Positions 48,001-55,829 of a stretch of 64,000 bases of DNA are shown in pieces. The stretch is from Pseudomonadota bacterium (GTDB lineage Bacteria > Pseudomonadota > Gammaproteobacteria > Acidiferrobacterales > Acidiferrobacteraceae). The notes under the pieces are model-generated. The model had not been told where the DNA came from. It made no database searches and worked only from the letters and a program-made list of their open reading frames with translations. Each line of letters starts with the position of its first letter. Within the stretch, counting starts at the first letter, position 1. The position numbers and the translations under genes are program-made. The stretch lies in assembly GCA_021819245.1 (NCBI GenBank), contig JAKARI010000001.1, positions 1 through 64,000 of the forward strand, written 5' to 3'.

Positions 48001-48515
48001 CGGGCGAATCCGCGCTTTTTACCCGGCCGACCGACATCGAGCTGCATGTGCCGGCCCTGCTTGCGGAGGACTACTGCCCGGATCCGCACCTGAGGCTCGT
48101 GTTCTATAAGCGCATTGCCAATGCCGCGTCCGATGAGGAGCTAGACGACCTCGCAGGCGAACTCGCCGACCGCTTCGGGACACCCCCTAAGGCCGCCGCC
48201 CGGCTCTTTCGCCTCGCGCGCCTCAGACGCCGCGCGCGGCCTCTTGGCATCACCCATATCGATGCCGGCCCCAAGGGGGCACGGATTCGGTTCGCGCCCA
48301 ACCCGGCCGTCAACCCCGAGGAGCTCATCGCGCTTATCCAGTCGGCACCGCGGCAATACCGCCTGGACGGACCCAACGGCCTGCGCGTTCAGGCCGAGTG
48401 GCCCGACCCGGACGTCCGCATCGATGGCATCATGGCGCTCATCGCGCACCTTTCGCCCGGGGTGCAGCCCCCGAAGATCTCCGCCCAGACCCCATCGCGC
48501 CAGCGCCTGCGCTAA
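45003..48515 (+). CDS. mfd: Transcription-repair coupling factor Mfd
   Basis: Mfd removes RNA polymerase stalled at lesions and recruits UvrA. The 1170-residue protein (ATG at 45003) has the UvrB-like N-terminal region (FPDWECLPYDRFSPHPDIVSERL) and the RNA-polymerase-interacting domain (GDAVVHEDHGVGRYLGLVRL). The RecG-like motor has Walker A GDVGFGKTEVAMRAAF, Walker B IVDEEHRFGVRQKER, TATPLPRTLNMAL and QLHQLRGRVGRSRHRAYAYLL. The C-terminal TRCF domain ends near PRQYRLDGPNGLRV. Length and domain order are normal. Confidence 0.98.
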   Translation: MPTSDRTPHAAYSPLDPPVPSGHEHWMGLYGSACGLALARAACAGRLLVVVAQDVRSRERLEDELAFYRDPNGPPILTFPDWECLPYDRFSPHPDIVSERLATLATLPHLASGLVLTAADTLMHYLPPASHLLGHSFLLRTGDRLDIERFRERLVQGAYNAVGQVVEAGEFAIRGGLIDLFPMGSDTAYRIDLFDDVVDSIRTFDPETQRSQDTVPEIRILPAREHPLTAEAIQTFRAHYRAAFAGDPRASLIYREVSEGRSPAGIEYYLPLFFGQVATFADYLPAHATLVFMDGARARTARFEKEVQERYEASHGHIERPVLPPDRLFLTATALEERLQSFPEIALGAEGTGTIRGFATREPPLLPQDSHAPEPHAALLAALDADTRRTLIVAETAGHREALREALTAHGHRPQGFDSWQAFIGDQAALGLMSAPLDRGLELDEPPLRVIVESQLYGERAQQRRRRRAKTRDQQALIKGLGELRAGDAVVHEDHGVGRYLGLVRLTVSDIENEFLALEYAGGDKLYVPVTDLHLLGRYTGTDPEHAPLHKLGNEAWDRAKRRAEDKARDAAAELLEIYARRAAHPGHAFAPRGPEYTRFMDAFPFEETPDQTRVIAEVLSDMESPRPMDRLVCGDVGFGKTEVAMRAAFLAVQDHKQVAVLVPTTLLAQQHDQNFRDRFADLPVEIELLSRFRTRAEITQALGRLESGRVDIVIGTHRLLQDDVRFQRLGLVIVDEEHRFGVRQKERMKALRAHVDVLTLTATPLPRTLNMALAGIRDVSLIGTPPQDRLSIKTFVTPWDTALIREACLREVRRGGQVYFLHNDVRSMARREQELKALLPEVDIRIAHGQMPERELERVMLDFYHQRFHVLLCSTIIETGIDIPTANTIIIERADRFGLAQLHQLRGRVGRSRHRAYAYLLTPDPGALTADARKRLDAIATLEDLGVGFALASHDLEIRGAGELLGESQSGQINEIGFGLYSELLERAVATLKAGREGAGESALFTRPTDIELHVPALLAEDYCPDPHLRLVFYKRIANAASDEELDDLAGELADRFGTPPKAAARLFRLARLRRRARPLGITHIDAGPKGARIRFAPNPAVNPEELIALIQSAPRQYRLDGPNGLRVQAEWPDPDVRIDGIMALIAHLSPGVQPPKISAQTPSRQRLR

Positions 48516-48762
48516 ACCCTTTCGCCCAGCACCCGGGCATGGCGCGTGGCAGGCATCCGTATGGACGGGGATTAATGGGCGCGCCCCACAGCACAGACGA
48601 CGGTCGTGTGCGGACTTTTGTGCCCATTCCTGGACTGCCGGAAGGGGTCATGGTCCGAGGGGGCGTCGAGATCAACCCCAAATCCCATGTGAGGATCCCG
48701 GGGGTCATGGGCGGCTTGCGCCTTTTGCGAGCTCGGTCGCGTTATTTGGCTATTCCCTGTGT
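48516..48762. other. Non-coding stretch after mfd
   Basis: No supportable gene or T-rich terminator follows mfd here. Long frames in the track on either strand have poor composition and no family resemblance. With the following remnant and the next 470 bp this forms a 1.1-kb decayed interval. Confidence 0.4.
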
Positions 48763-49129
48763 CTCCCGGCAGGGCTCTTCGCGCATCACCACCCGGGGTC
48801 GGGGCTCGCGATTCCGCCATGGGAATGGTGGGGTGCGCTCTTCGGTCGTTGTGCTGGTCCGCCAATCCGGTCTGCGCCTTCGCGGTCCTCTGATATCTCC
48901 GCCACCACTGGCCACATGCGGCCTTTCTGTCTGCACTCGCCCTGCCCCACGGGATAACCTCGCTTGCCGCGAAGCCCTGGTGGTTCAACGAGGGGCGCAG
49001 CGCCCCTATCATAGGCTTTGGAAGCGGATTGTATGTGTGGATAGCAAGTTTTCTGTGTGTGCTCGCCACCGCCGTCGTTCCAGTCGCCCCCAACATATCT
49101 CCGGATGTGCCGCGCACACCTTGCCAATA
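48763..49129 (+). pseudogene. Probable remnant of a membrane-protein gene, frameshifted
   Basis: One frame carries VALFGYSLCLPAGLFAHHHPG and IPPWEWWGALFG, hydrophobic and aromatic like a membrane protein. A different frame then carries FLSALALPHGITSLAAKP, APIIGFGSGLYVWIASFL and CVLATAVVPVAPNISPDV before a stop at 49129. No single frame covers both, and the second frame has a stop at about 48891. I infer one disrupted inner-membrane protein of unknown family, possibly also lacking its start. Confidence 0.35.
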
Positions 49130-49605
49130 GTGCCCTCCGGACGCCATGACGAGGCCGCCTAAGGATCCCGTCGGATCACAAGTGGCCTGAGCCGCTTGAT
49201 CGCAATCCGCGAAAAGAGATGGATCCCCCCGCCCCCGTCGGATGCTAAGCAATGGCGTGAGCGCTCCGGCAAAGGCATAGGCGCAACGTGACGGACACGA
49301 CCCGATCGCTCGCATGGGGGCAGAAAGAATGGACCTTTGATGCAGGCCCATCGAGTGCCGCCAGCGCGGCCATGACGTCACGACTTATGGGCCAAAACCT
49401 AAGGATGCGCCAGCGAGAGTGCGCAGTGGGCTGGTTTATCACATTAAGGGCTTTATGGAATATTCCGGCCTCCATCTTTCGGGCAGGAGGTTGCAGCAGG
49501 CCGTTGGCGGCAACGTGACCGTCTACCCATGACGGCGGCCTTACTTCAGACCAAGAGACTCGACGAGACCGGGAGCAGGGTCAAGGGCCCGGCGTCCGGC
49601 ACCTC
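49130..49605. other. Gene-free interval upstream of def 3' end
   Basis: Two overlapping ORFs of 76 codons lie on opposite strands, neither with a ribosome site or recognisable sequence. I see no RNA gene or repeat here. Confidence 0.4.
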
Positions 49606-50145
49606 TTATTGCGCATCGTCGCCGACAATACCCTCTGGAAACAATACGCTCTCATAGCCAAAGAACTTGAGATCGCGAATGCGCGCGGGATACAAGATGC
49701 CGTCGAGATGGTCACACTCGTGCTGCACGACGCGCGCGTGAAAACCCTCGACCTCGCGAACGATCTCCCTGCCATCGATGTCGAAACCCCGATAACGCAC
49801 GCGCCGGTAGCGGGGTACGAGCCCGCGCATGCCGGGGACGCTCAGGCACCCCTCCCAGGCCTCCTCCAGCCCATCATCCAGGGGCTCTATGATCGGATTG
49901 ACGAGGATGGTCTCAGGGACGTCCGAGGCCTGGGGGTAACGGGGGTTGGCATGGACACCGAATATGACCACACGCAGCGGCACGCCGATCTGCGGGGCGG
50001 CAAGGCCGGCGCCGTGAAACGCGGCCATCGTGTCTTTCATGTCGCCTACGAGACCGGCCAACACCTCGGCCGATATGTCGGTGACCTCCTGCGCGCGCGC
50101 CCACAGCAAAGGATCGCCCATTCGCCGGATCGCCCTGACCGCCAT
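49606..50145 (-). CDS. def: Peptide deformylase
   Basis: Def removes the formyl group from nascent proteins. From the ATG at 50145, which has GGAGGG upstream, the product is 179 residues. It shows all three motifs: [17 protein letters not shown] and the metal-binding QHECDHLDG. The gene is not beside fmt as in many bacteria, so this may be a second, stand-alone deformylase. It is divergent from the CsiV-like gene with about 60 bp between starts. Confidence 0.96.
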   Translation of the reverse strand: MAVRAIRRMGDPLLWARAQEVTDISAEVLAGLVGDMKDTMAAFHGAGLAAPQIGVPLRVVIFGVHANPRYPQASDVPETILVNPIIEPLDDGLEEAWEGCLSVPGMRGLVPRYRRVRYRGFDIDGREIVREVEGFHARVVQHECDHLDGILYPARIRDLKFFGYESVLFPEGIVGDDAQ

Positions 50146-50206
50146 GACTTTACCCTCCACCCGTTCGGCCCCATACTAGAGGGGCATTGTATCAAAGGAG
50201 AATTTC

Positions 50207-50782
50207 GTGCGTCGTATTGCCCTGATTGCCGCTATCGCCCTGGGCCTGATGGCGCAGGCCTGGGCCGCCACCGCCCCGCGCCTCTACGAGGTCGATGTCC
50301 TGGTGTTCGCAAACCACCTGCCCAAACTCGATGGCAATGAACACTGGAATCAGGAAAAGATCACGCACATAGCGGGCTTTGCGAACGCGCTCGCCCCGAG
50401 CCATGGGCTGCCTGCAGGCTCGCAGCTTGCGATCGCGCGGTCGATACTGGCGCGCCACCCGCATTACACCATCCTTGCGGCACGCAGCTGGATACAAAAC
50501 GTCATCGCCTTGCACAAGACCAAGCCGATACGCATCACAAGCCGCCAATATGGGCGCTTGAAGGGCGTCATACGGGTCTTTCAGTGGCGGCTCATGCACG
50601 TCGCCCTCGACCTGCATTACACCCCGCCCGGGGCCGCAAGCGGGTCGACCCCAGGGACGGTCTACCAGCTCGTCGAATCGCGACCGGTGGCATTACGCGA
50701 TACGAACTACTTCGATCACCCCAAGTTCGGGGTCCTCGTGCGGGTCGTGCCCTATAAAGGGCCTGTGAACCTGCCCCACTAA
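50207..50782 (+). CDS. CsiV-family periplasmic protein
   Basis: The 191-residue product starts at a GTG preceded by AAAGGAGA. Residues 1-20 are a signal peptide (IALIAAIALGLMAQAWA). The mature part begins RLYEVDVLVFANH, as in CsiV-family proteins, and continues with ARSWIQNVIA, RVFQWRLMHVALDLHY and YFDHPKFGVLVRVVPY. CsiV was named for an effect on cell growth, and its biochemical role is unclear. In many gammaproteobacteria it sits next to mfd; here it lies 1.7 kb beyond mfd on the same strand, in line with disruption of the interval. Confidence 0.8.
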   Translation: MRRIALIAAIALGLMAQAWAATAPRLYEVDVLVFANHLPKLDGNEHWNQEKITHIAGFANALAPSHGLPAGSQLAIARSILARHPHYTILAARSWIQNVIALHKTKPIRITSRQYGRLKGVIRVFQWRLMHVALDLHYTPPGAASGSTPGTVYQLVESRPVALRDTNYFDHPKFGVLVRVVPYKGPVNLPH

Positions 50783-50801
50783 AAAGAGATCGCGCCGGGC
50801 C

Positions 50802-51551
50802 TTACTCCCCGTGCAGGCGAGGGATCGCATGCTCAAGGAGCGTGCGGGCCTGGGCCATGCCGCTTTCGAGATAACGTTCTATGGCATGCAGGTCGATCGC
50901 GTCATCCGCCTTGCCGGCGGCATAATTGGCCACGACCGCAAGCGAGGCATAGCAGAGATCGAGTTCACGGGCGAGCGCCGCTTCCGGCATGCCGGTCATG
51001 CCCACGATGTCCGCCCCGTCGCGCTCAAACTTGCGAATCTCGGCGGCCGTCTCAAAGCGTGGACCCTGGGTCGCCGCATAGGTCCCTTGAGCGGCAAGCG
51101 CGATCCCCGCGCGCGCGGCGCCGTCGCGCAGGGCCGCGCGCAGGGCCTCACAATAGGGGTCAGTGAAATCGATGTGCGTGACGGGCTCCGGATGGCTCCC
51201 GAAGAAGGTATGCGCGCGCCCGTGGGTATAATCGATGATCTGATCGGGAAGCACGAGGGTCCCGGGCGCTAGGGCCGTATTGATCGCGCCTACGGCATTG
51301 ACAGCGATCACATGGCTTACACCGCACTCCCTCAAGGCCCAGATGTTGGCCTGATAGTTCACGCTATGGGGCGCTATGGTGTGCCCGTGCCCATGCCGCG
51401 GCAGGAACACGACTGCATGCTCGCCCACAAGGCCGAAGACCATGGGCGCCGACGGCTCACCATAGGGCGTGCGCATGACGCGGCGTTCGCGCACCGTGAG
51501 ATTACGCAAATGGGTCAGCCCGCTGCCTCCAATGATCGCAAGCAACTTCAT
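50802..51551 (-). CDS. S-methyl-5'-thioinosine / purine nucleoside phosphorylase
   Basis: This PNP/MTAP-family enzyme (249 residues) has IIGGSGLTHLRNL, FLPRHGHGHTIAPHSVNYQANIWAL, YAATQGPRFETAAEIR and GMTGMPEAALARELDLCYASLAVVANYAAG. The MTGMPEA segment, rather than the MTTVPEA/MTAMPEA-type loops of MTA phosphorylases, resembles the Pseudomonas methylthioinosine phosphorylase. That would give hypoxanthine and methylthioribose-1-P. The product fits the next gene, hpt, whose start region it overlaps by 4 bp. Substrate choice is inferred. Confidence 0.85.
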   Translation of the reverse strand: MKLLAIIGGSGLTHLRNLTVRERRVMRTPYGEPSAPMVFGLVGEHAVVFLPRHGHGHTIAPHSVNYQANIWALRECGVSHVIAVNAVGAINTALAPGTLVLPDQIIDYTHGRAHTFFGSHPEPVTHIDFTDPYCEALRAALRDGAARAGIALAAQGTYAATQGPRFETAAEIRKFERDGADIVGMTGMPEAALARELDLCYASLAVVANYAAGKADDAIDLHAIERYLESGMAQARTLLEHAIPRLHGE

Positions 51552-52108
51552 GGCAGGGCGTAGATCTCCTTGGTGTTGCGCAGAAAGCCGTTATAATCCA
51601 TGCCGCAGCCAAAGACATAGCGGTCCGGGACATCGAGGCCGGAGAAATCCGCCTCCAGTCCCGCAGCCCGCGCCCGGGTCTTTGTGACCAGCACGGCCTT
51701 CAGGACCGCCGCCGCCCCGCGTGCCCGCAGCGTATCGGCCAGCGCGCGCAGGGTTACCCCCTCGTCGAGAATGTCATCGAGCAGCACGATCGTGCGAGCG
51801 GCCACGTCAAGGCTCGGACCGGCCGCCCAGGTGATCTCGCCGCCGGTCAGAGCGCCCTGATAGCGCGTGGCATGGATATAATCGACCTCCAGGGGAAATC
51901 GAAGCCGGGGCAAGAGGTGCCCTGCAAACACCAGGGCGCCATTCATGACCACCATCATAATGGGGTTGGTTTCGGAGACGGCCTCGCGAATCGCAAGCGC
52001 CATGCGGTCCAGGGCCCGATCGACGTCCGCCTCGGCGTGGATTCGTTTGGCCGTTTCCAGGACCCGCCACGCCTGGCGCGCCTCGGATGCGCGATCACCC
52101 TCCCCCAT
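51548..52108 (-). CDS. hpt: Hypoxanthine-guanine phosphoribosyltransferase
   Basis: Hpt salvages hypoxanthine or guanine with PRPP to IMP or GMP. The 186-residue protein shows VVMNGALVFAGHLLPRL, VDYIHATRYQG, the PRPP-binding VLLDDILDEGVTLRALADTL and DRYVFGCGMDYNGFLRNTKEIYAL. It overlaps the nucleoside phosphorylase gene by 4 bp, which supplies its base substrate, and lies six bases after the DsrE-like gene. Confidence 0.95.
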   Translation of the reverse strand: MGEGDRASEARQAWRVLETAKRIHAEADVDRALDRMALAIREAVSETNPIMMVVMNGALVFAGHLLPRLRFPLEVDYIHATRYQGALTGGEITWAAGPSLDVAARTIVLLDDILDEGVTLRALADTLRARGAAAVLKAVLVTKTRARAAGLEADFSGLDVPDRYVFGCGMDYNGFLRNTKEIYALP

Positions 52109-52114
52109 CAGCGA

Positions 52115-52483
52115 TCAGTATGTGAAGGTGACCGTGTCATCATCCATCGCCTGGGTGATGACATAAGCGCCGCCTACCGTCTCTTCGATCTCCGGGATGA
52201 GGTCCTTGCCCCACAGATCCAGGGTCGGCGTACATACCTTGAAGTGCACACCCGCCTCGTGTGCGTCCTTGATAAAATCATAAACGGACTTGCTGCTGCC
52301 TTCCTGCACGAAGAGCTTTTCCGCAACACCCTTGGCGGCAAGCTCGCCGGCACGGGCCGTCAGCACCACCGTCACCTCATACTCCATGGCTGCCGCCACG
52401 GTCGCCTGAAAAAACGGCGCGCCCAACTCGGAGGGGTTACGGGGATCGGTGTTCACCATGATCATTAAAAGCTTGTCTGCCAT
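52115..52483 (-). CDS. DsrE-like cytoplasmic protein
   Basis: The 122-residue protein begins MADKLLMIMVNTDPRNPSELGAPFFQATVAAAMEYEVTVV, a DsrE/peroxiredoxin-like fold. A single candidate active Cys lies in HFKVCTPTLDLWGKDLIPEI. Such proteins relay sulfur or persulfides in sulfur-oxidising bacteria, though many members are uncharacterised. It shows no signal peptide. It is upstream of hpt on the same strand and 113 bp after galU, so the metabolic link is not obvious from position. Confidence 0.8.
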   Translation of the reverse strand: MADKLLMIMVNTDPRNPSELGAPFFQATVAAAMEYEVTVVLTARAGELAAKGVAEKLFVQEGSSKSVYDFIKDAHEAGVHFKVCTPTLDLWGKDLIPEIEETVGGAYVITQAMDDDTVTFTY

Positions 52484-52596
52484 TGCTATGCTCCGCTCAT
52501 AGGGTCCAAGAAAGACGCGCGATCATAACAGCTTTTGCTTATAAATCCCAGGGCACGGCGGGCCTCGTCCTCGCGGCCCCCCCGCGCCGACCGGGC

Positions 52597-53466
52597 CTAT
52601 AGGTTCAGGGTCTTCAGGTAGGCACGGAATTCATTTTTGAGCTGGGGGTGGCGTAGCGCATACTCGACGGTGGCCTCGAGATAACCGAGCTTGTTCCCGC
52701 AGTCATAGCGCTTGCCCTCGAAGGCATAGGCCAGGACCTGCTCCTTTTCGAGGAGCTTGGCAATGCCGTCCGTGAGCTGGATCTCGCCCCCCGACCCGGC
52801 GCCCAGGCCCTCCAGGAGATCGAAGATCGGCGGCGTCAGGATGTAGCGCCCCACGACCCCCAGGGTCGAGGGGGCATCGGCTGGCGCCGGTTTCTCGACA
52901 ATCCCCTCCACCCGGTGCAGGCGCTCGTCCCACGGGCGGGTCCGCACGATGCCGTAGGCGCCCGTATCCTCGCGCGCCACCTCCTGCACGCCGATGATGG
53001 CATTGTGATAGTGCGTGTAGAGATCCACCATCTGGCGCAGCGCCGAGGGCCTCGCGTCAATGAGATCGTCAGCGAGAATGACCGCAAACGGGGCATTGCC
53101 CACGACCTGGCGCGCGCACAGCACCGCATGGCCCAACCCCAGGGCCTCGGCCTGACGGATGTAGATGCACGTCACCTCTTTGGGCAATATGCCACGCAAG
53201 GACCCCAGGATCTTGTCCTTGCCACGCACCTCGAGCTCGGCCTCCAGCTCATAGGCCTTATCGAAATGATCCTCGATCGCGCGCTTGCTGCGGCCGGTCA
53301 CGAAGATGAGCTCCGTTATGCCGGCATCTATGGCCTCCTCGGCCGCATATTGGATAAGCGGCTTGTCGACCACCGGCAGCATCTCCTTGGGGCTTGCCTT
53401 GGTGGCCGGCAGAAACCGGGTCCCCAGGCCTGCGACCGGGAAAATCGCCTTTTTCACAGCACTCAC
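52597..53466 (-). CDS. galU: UTP--glucose-1-phosphate uridylyltransferase
   Basis: GalU makes UDP-glucose for polysaccharides and UDP-sugar interconversion. The 289-residue protein has [76 protein letters not shown] and [21 protein letters not shown]. It probably feeds the UDP-glucuronate epimerase and CapD-type enzyme found elsewhere in the window. It heads the minus-strand galU-DsrE-hpt-phosphorylase run. Confidence 0.97.
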   Translation of the reverse strand: MSAVKKAIFPVAGLGTRFLPATKASPKEMLPVVDKPLIQYAAEEAIDAGITELIFVTGRSKRAIEDHFDKAYELEAELEVRGKDKILGSLRGILPKEVTCIYIRQAEALGLGHAVLCARQVVGNAPFAVILADDLIDARPSALRQMVDLYTHYHNAIIGVQEVAREDTGAYGIVRTRPWDERLHRVEGIVEKPAPADAPSTLGVVGRYILTPPIFDLLEGLGAGSGGEIQLTDGIAKLLEKEQVLAYAFEGKRYDCGNKLGYLEATVEYALRHPQLKNEFRAYLKTLNL

Positions 53467-53745
53467 GAGATCAATCCCCCTTTCAAGGCCCCATGCCAGG
53501 CGTTCCCCTGACCCCTATCGCGATTCCATGATGCAAGGGCCGGCGTATACCGCCCCCGTGCACGGTCACCCGGCATATCCGTTGCACGCCCATCGATGCG
53601 CCCGCGCCTCCCGCTCCCACCAACCGCCGGCCTTGCGTGGCCCTGATGCGGTCACTAGGATTGAGACGGCAGGACCCGGCGCGGCCCGGGACCGCTCTCC
53701 CGCCCCACATGCCGCCATAAACCACACACGAGTTAGGAGGATACC

Positions 53746-54246
53746 ATGAAGGGTCTACGAGGAACGATAATCGCAGCCGCAATCGCCGTCGCCGCGCTCG
53801 TGCCTACGGGGGTGCGCGCCGAACGGCTCAACGACCGCGCGGCACTCGCCGGACTGCACGTGGCCAAGGGGATATTTCTGGTGAACGTCCGCAAACCGAT
53901 CGCCGTCGCACATCTGATCCGCGTCATTGGACTCACCGCGCGCGAGCTGCGTGCGCAAAAGGTCGCGCCGCGCCTCATCGTGGTCTTCATTGGGCCTGAC
54001 GTGGCGTTCCTCACGCGTAACCGGCGCGGTATCCCCTACACCGAAGAGCGCACCGTGGCCACTATCCAGAAGGAAATCGCGGGGCTTGCCCGGCAGGGCA
54101 TCCGTTTTCAGGCCTGCGGGGTCGCCTTGCATGGCATGGATGTCCGCCCGAGCGCGCTCATCGCGCCCGTGACCCCCGTCGAAAACGGCTTCATCTCCGT
54201 AATCGGCTATCAGGAAAAGGGTTATGCACTGATCCCGGTCGGCTGA
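53746..54246 (+). CDS. Secreted DsrE-like protein
   Basis: The 166-residue protein has a signal peptide (about residues 1-25, TIIAAAIAVAALVPTGVRA). A DsrE/DsrF-type domain follows (VAHLIRVIGLTARELRAQ, LIVVFIGPDVAFLT). The conserved cysteine region is IRFQACGVALHGMDVRPS. Periplasmic members of this family occur in sulfur oxidisers. An AGTTAGGAGG ribosome site precedes the ATG. It is upstream of the broken SDR gene. Confidence 0.75.
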   Translation: MKGLRGTIIAAAIAVAALVPTGVRAERLNDRAALAGLHVAKGIFLVNVRKPIAVAHLIRVIGLTARELRAQKVAPRLIVVFIGPDVAFLTRNRRGIPYTEERTVATIQKEIAGLARQGIRFQACGVALHGMDVRPSALIAPVTPVENGFISVIGYQEKGYALIPVG

Positions 54247-54326
54247 TCGCGCCCCTCTCAACCGTGGCGGCGGATGCCCCGGGACGTTCGTCGCCACGGT
54301 ACATTCAAGAGGGACACACCAGGCAG

Positions 54327-55267
54327 ATGCAGGATATTCGCGGCAAGATCGCGGTCGTGACCGGGGCCTCGAGCGGCATAGGGGAGGCTGCGGCCCGCCT
54401 GCTGCACCAAGGGTCGTCGGGGGCGCACGACGCGCCGACAGGCGAGCGGGGCGTGCCAGCGAGCTCTAAAGGAACGTATCGATCCGATAACAGCCGACGC
54501 CGGTAATACCGAGCAGGTAGCGGCGCTCTTTGCCGAGGCGCAACGGCGCTTTCATGGCCTCGATCTTCTCTCCAACACTGCCGGCGTGGACTTCCATGCC
54601 CCATGTGCCGACGGCAAACCGGAGGAGTGGCGGCAAACCATAGAGGCCTATCTCTCTGGGGTGCTGCACTGCATGCACGCCGCCATCCCGCTCTTGCGCG
54701 CGCGGCCCGGGGCCATGATCTCCACGGTAGCAAGTGTCGGCGGGCGCTACGGCCTGCCGGAATGGTCGGTCGACAACGCCGCCCCATTCGCCGTGGTCGG
54801 GTTCCATGATGCCCCGCGCCAAGGAGCTTAGGCCCGAAGGGATCGGCGTGGCATTCATCGAGCCCGGCGCGGTCTGGACACAGTGGGACAACAACATACC
54901 CGTCGATCAGATGAAGGCGCGGCGCGAGTCCCTGGATGCCCTGCACCTCGAGGACATCGCCCAGGCGCTGGTCTATGACTTCGCGCAGCCGGCCAACGTC
55001 CTGGTCGAGGAAATCCTGGTGCGCCCGGCGCGCCCAATCAGCCCGTGCCCGAATACCGGGCGCCATGCGGCAGGCGTGCGGCCCCATGGCATACCGCGCC
55101 CTGCCGGCCTTTGTCGACAGGCGGGCCTCCATGCTACGATGCCAGGGCATTACGACGTATCGGCAAGGGGGCCGTGGCGACGATGCGCGGCTTGCGCGCA
55201 CGACCCATCGCGCGAACCGCTTGCCCGTTTCGGGGCCCTGATGCTCGGCGGATGGATGCGCGCATGA
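54327..55267 (+). pseudogene. Short-chain dehydrogenase/reductase, broken by frameshifts
   Basis: The first frame gives MQDIRGKIAVVTGASSGIGEAAARLL, a good SDR cofactor motif. The frame is then lost near 54400-54480. A second frame carries DLLSNTAGVDFHAP and GAMISTVASVGGRYGLPEWSV, and a third carries KELRPEGIGVAFIEPGAVWTQWDNN and VEEILVRPARP. Where YxxxK should stand the sequence reads WSVDNAAPFAVVGF, so the catalytic Tyr and Lys are also gone. At least two frameshifts plus active-site loss mark a pseudogene. The end is the stop of the last open frame; the SDR similarity fades near 55060. Confidence 0.8.
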
Positions 55268-55379
55268 CACCCGCAGGCCTCGTTACCATAAAAACGGTTT
55301 CGATAGCATCGCCACAGGAGGCTGCGGAAGTAGGCGCTATCCCTCCCTGGTCATGGGACCGGGGCTTTCCGCATACATT

Positions 55380-55772
55380 ATGAAAAAAACCATCGTGTCA
55401 CTCGTCGTCGCGGGCCTTGCCATGAGCCCGGTATGGGCCAAGCCCTTGCGTGTCCCCTTGAAGGCCGAGAACGGTTCGGGCGAAAACGGCTACGCCATGC
55501 TCTACCCGCATGGCGCACGCACGCGTGTCGTTGTCCATTTGCGCAATACGCCAAAGGGCATCGCGCAGCCTGATCATATCCATGCGGGGACATGCCCGTA
55601 CGTAAACCCGCGGCCGGCCTACATGCTCAGCCCGGTAAAAAATGGCGTGTCGGTAACGATGATCCATGCGAGCCTTAAGATGCTGCTCGCAAAGCCCATG
55701 GCGATCAACGTTCACGAAAGCCCTCAAGACCTGCGCAAATATGTCGCCTGCGGCGACATCCGCGCCCGCTAG
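55380..55772 (+). CDS. Small secreted protein, CHRD/superoxide-dismutase-like fold possible
   Basis: From the ATG at 55380 (MKKTIVSLVVAGLAMSPVWA) the product is 130 residues with a clear signal peptide of about 20 residues. The mature part has PDHIHAGTCPYVNP and a tail INVHESPQDLRKYVACGDIRAR. The H-I-H-A-G-T-C and N-V-H-E-S ... C-G-D-I pattern resembles CHRD or Cu/Zn-SOD-like periplasmic proteins. There are two cysteines that could form a disulfide. No enzyme activity can be claimed. A strong intrinsic terminator follows. Confidence 0.75.
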   Translation: MKKTIVSLVVAGLAMSPVWAKPLRVPLKAENGSGENGYAMLYPHGARTRVVVHLRNTPKGIAQPDHIHAGTCPYVNPRPAYMLSPVKNGVSVTMIHASLKMLLAKPMAINVHESPQDLRKYVACGDIRAR

Positions 55773-55785
55773 GAGGGCTTGTCCA

Positions 55786-55823
55786 GGGGGATCCGGGGCT
55801 GCCGGGTCCCCCCCTTTTTTTTT
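55786..55823 (+). terminator. Intrinsic terminator
   Basis: GGGGGATCCGG (55786-55796) pairs with CCGGGTCCCCC (one wobble) around a short loop and is followed by nine T residues (55815-55823). It ends the small secreted-protein gene and separates it from the convergent cbbR gene. Confidence 0.92.
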
Positions 55824-55829
55824 CGGTGA

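Noticed and set aside
48572-49381. 269-codon minus-strand ORF after mfd
   Set aside because: It lacks any recognisable motif; the opposite strand carries the more convincing membrane-protein fragments.
49288-49518. 76-codon plus-strand ORF upstream of def
   Set aside because: It overlaps an equally long ORF on the other strand, and neither has a ribosome site or recognisable sequence.
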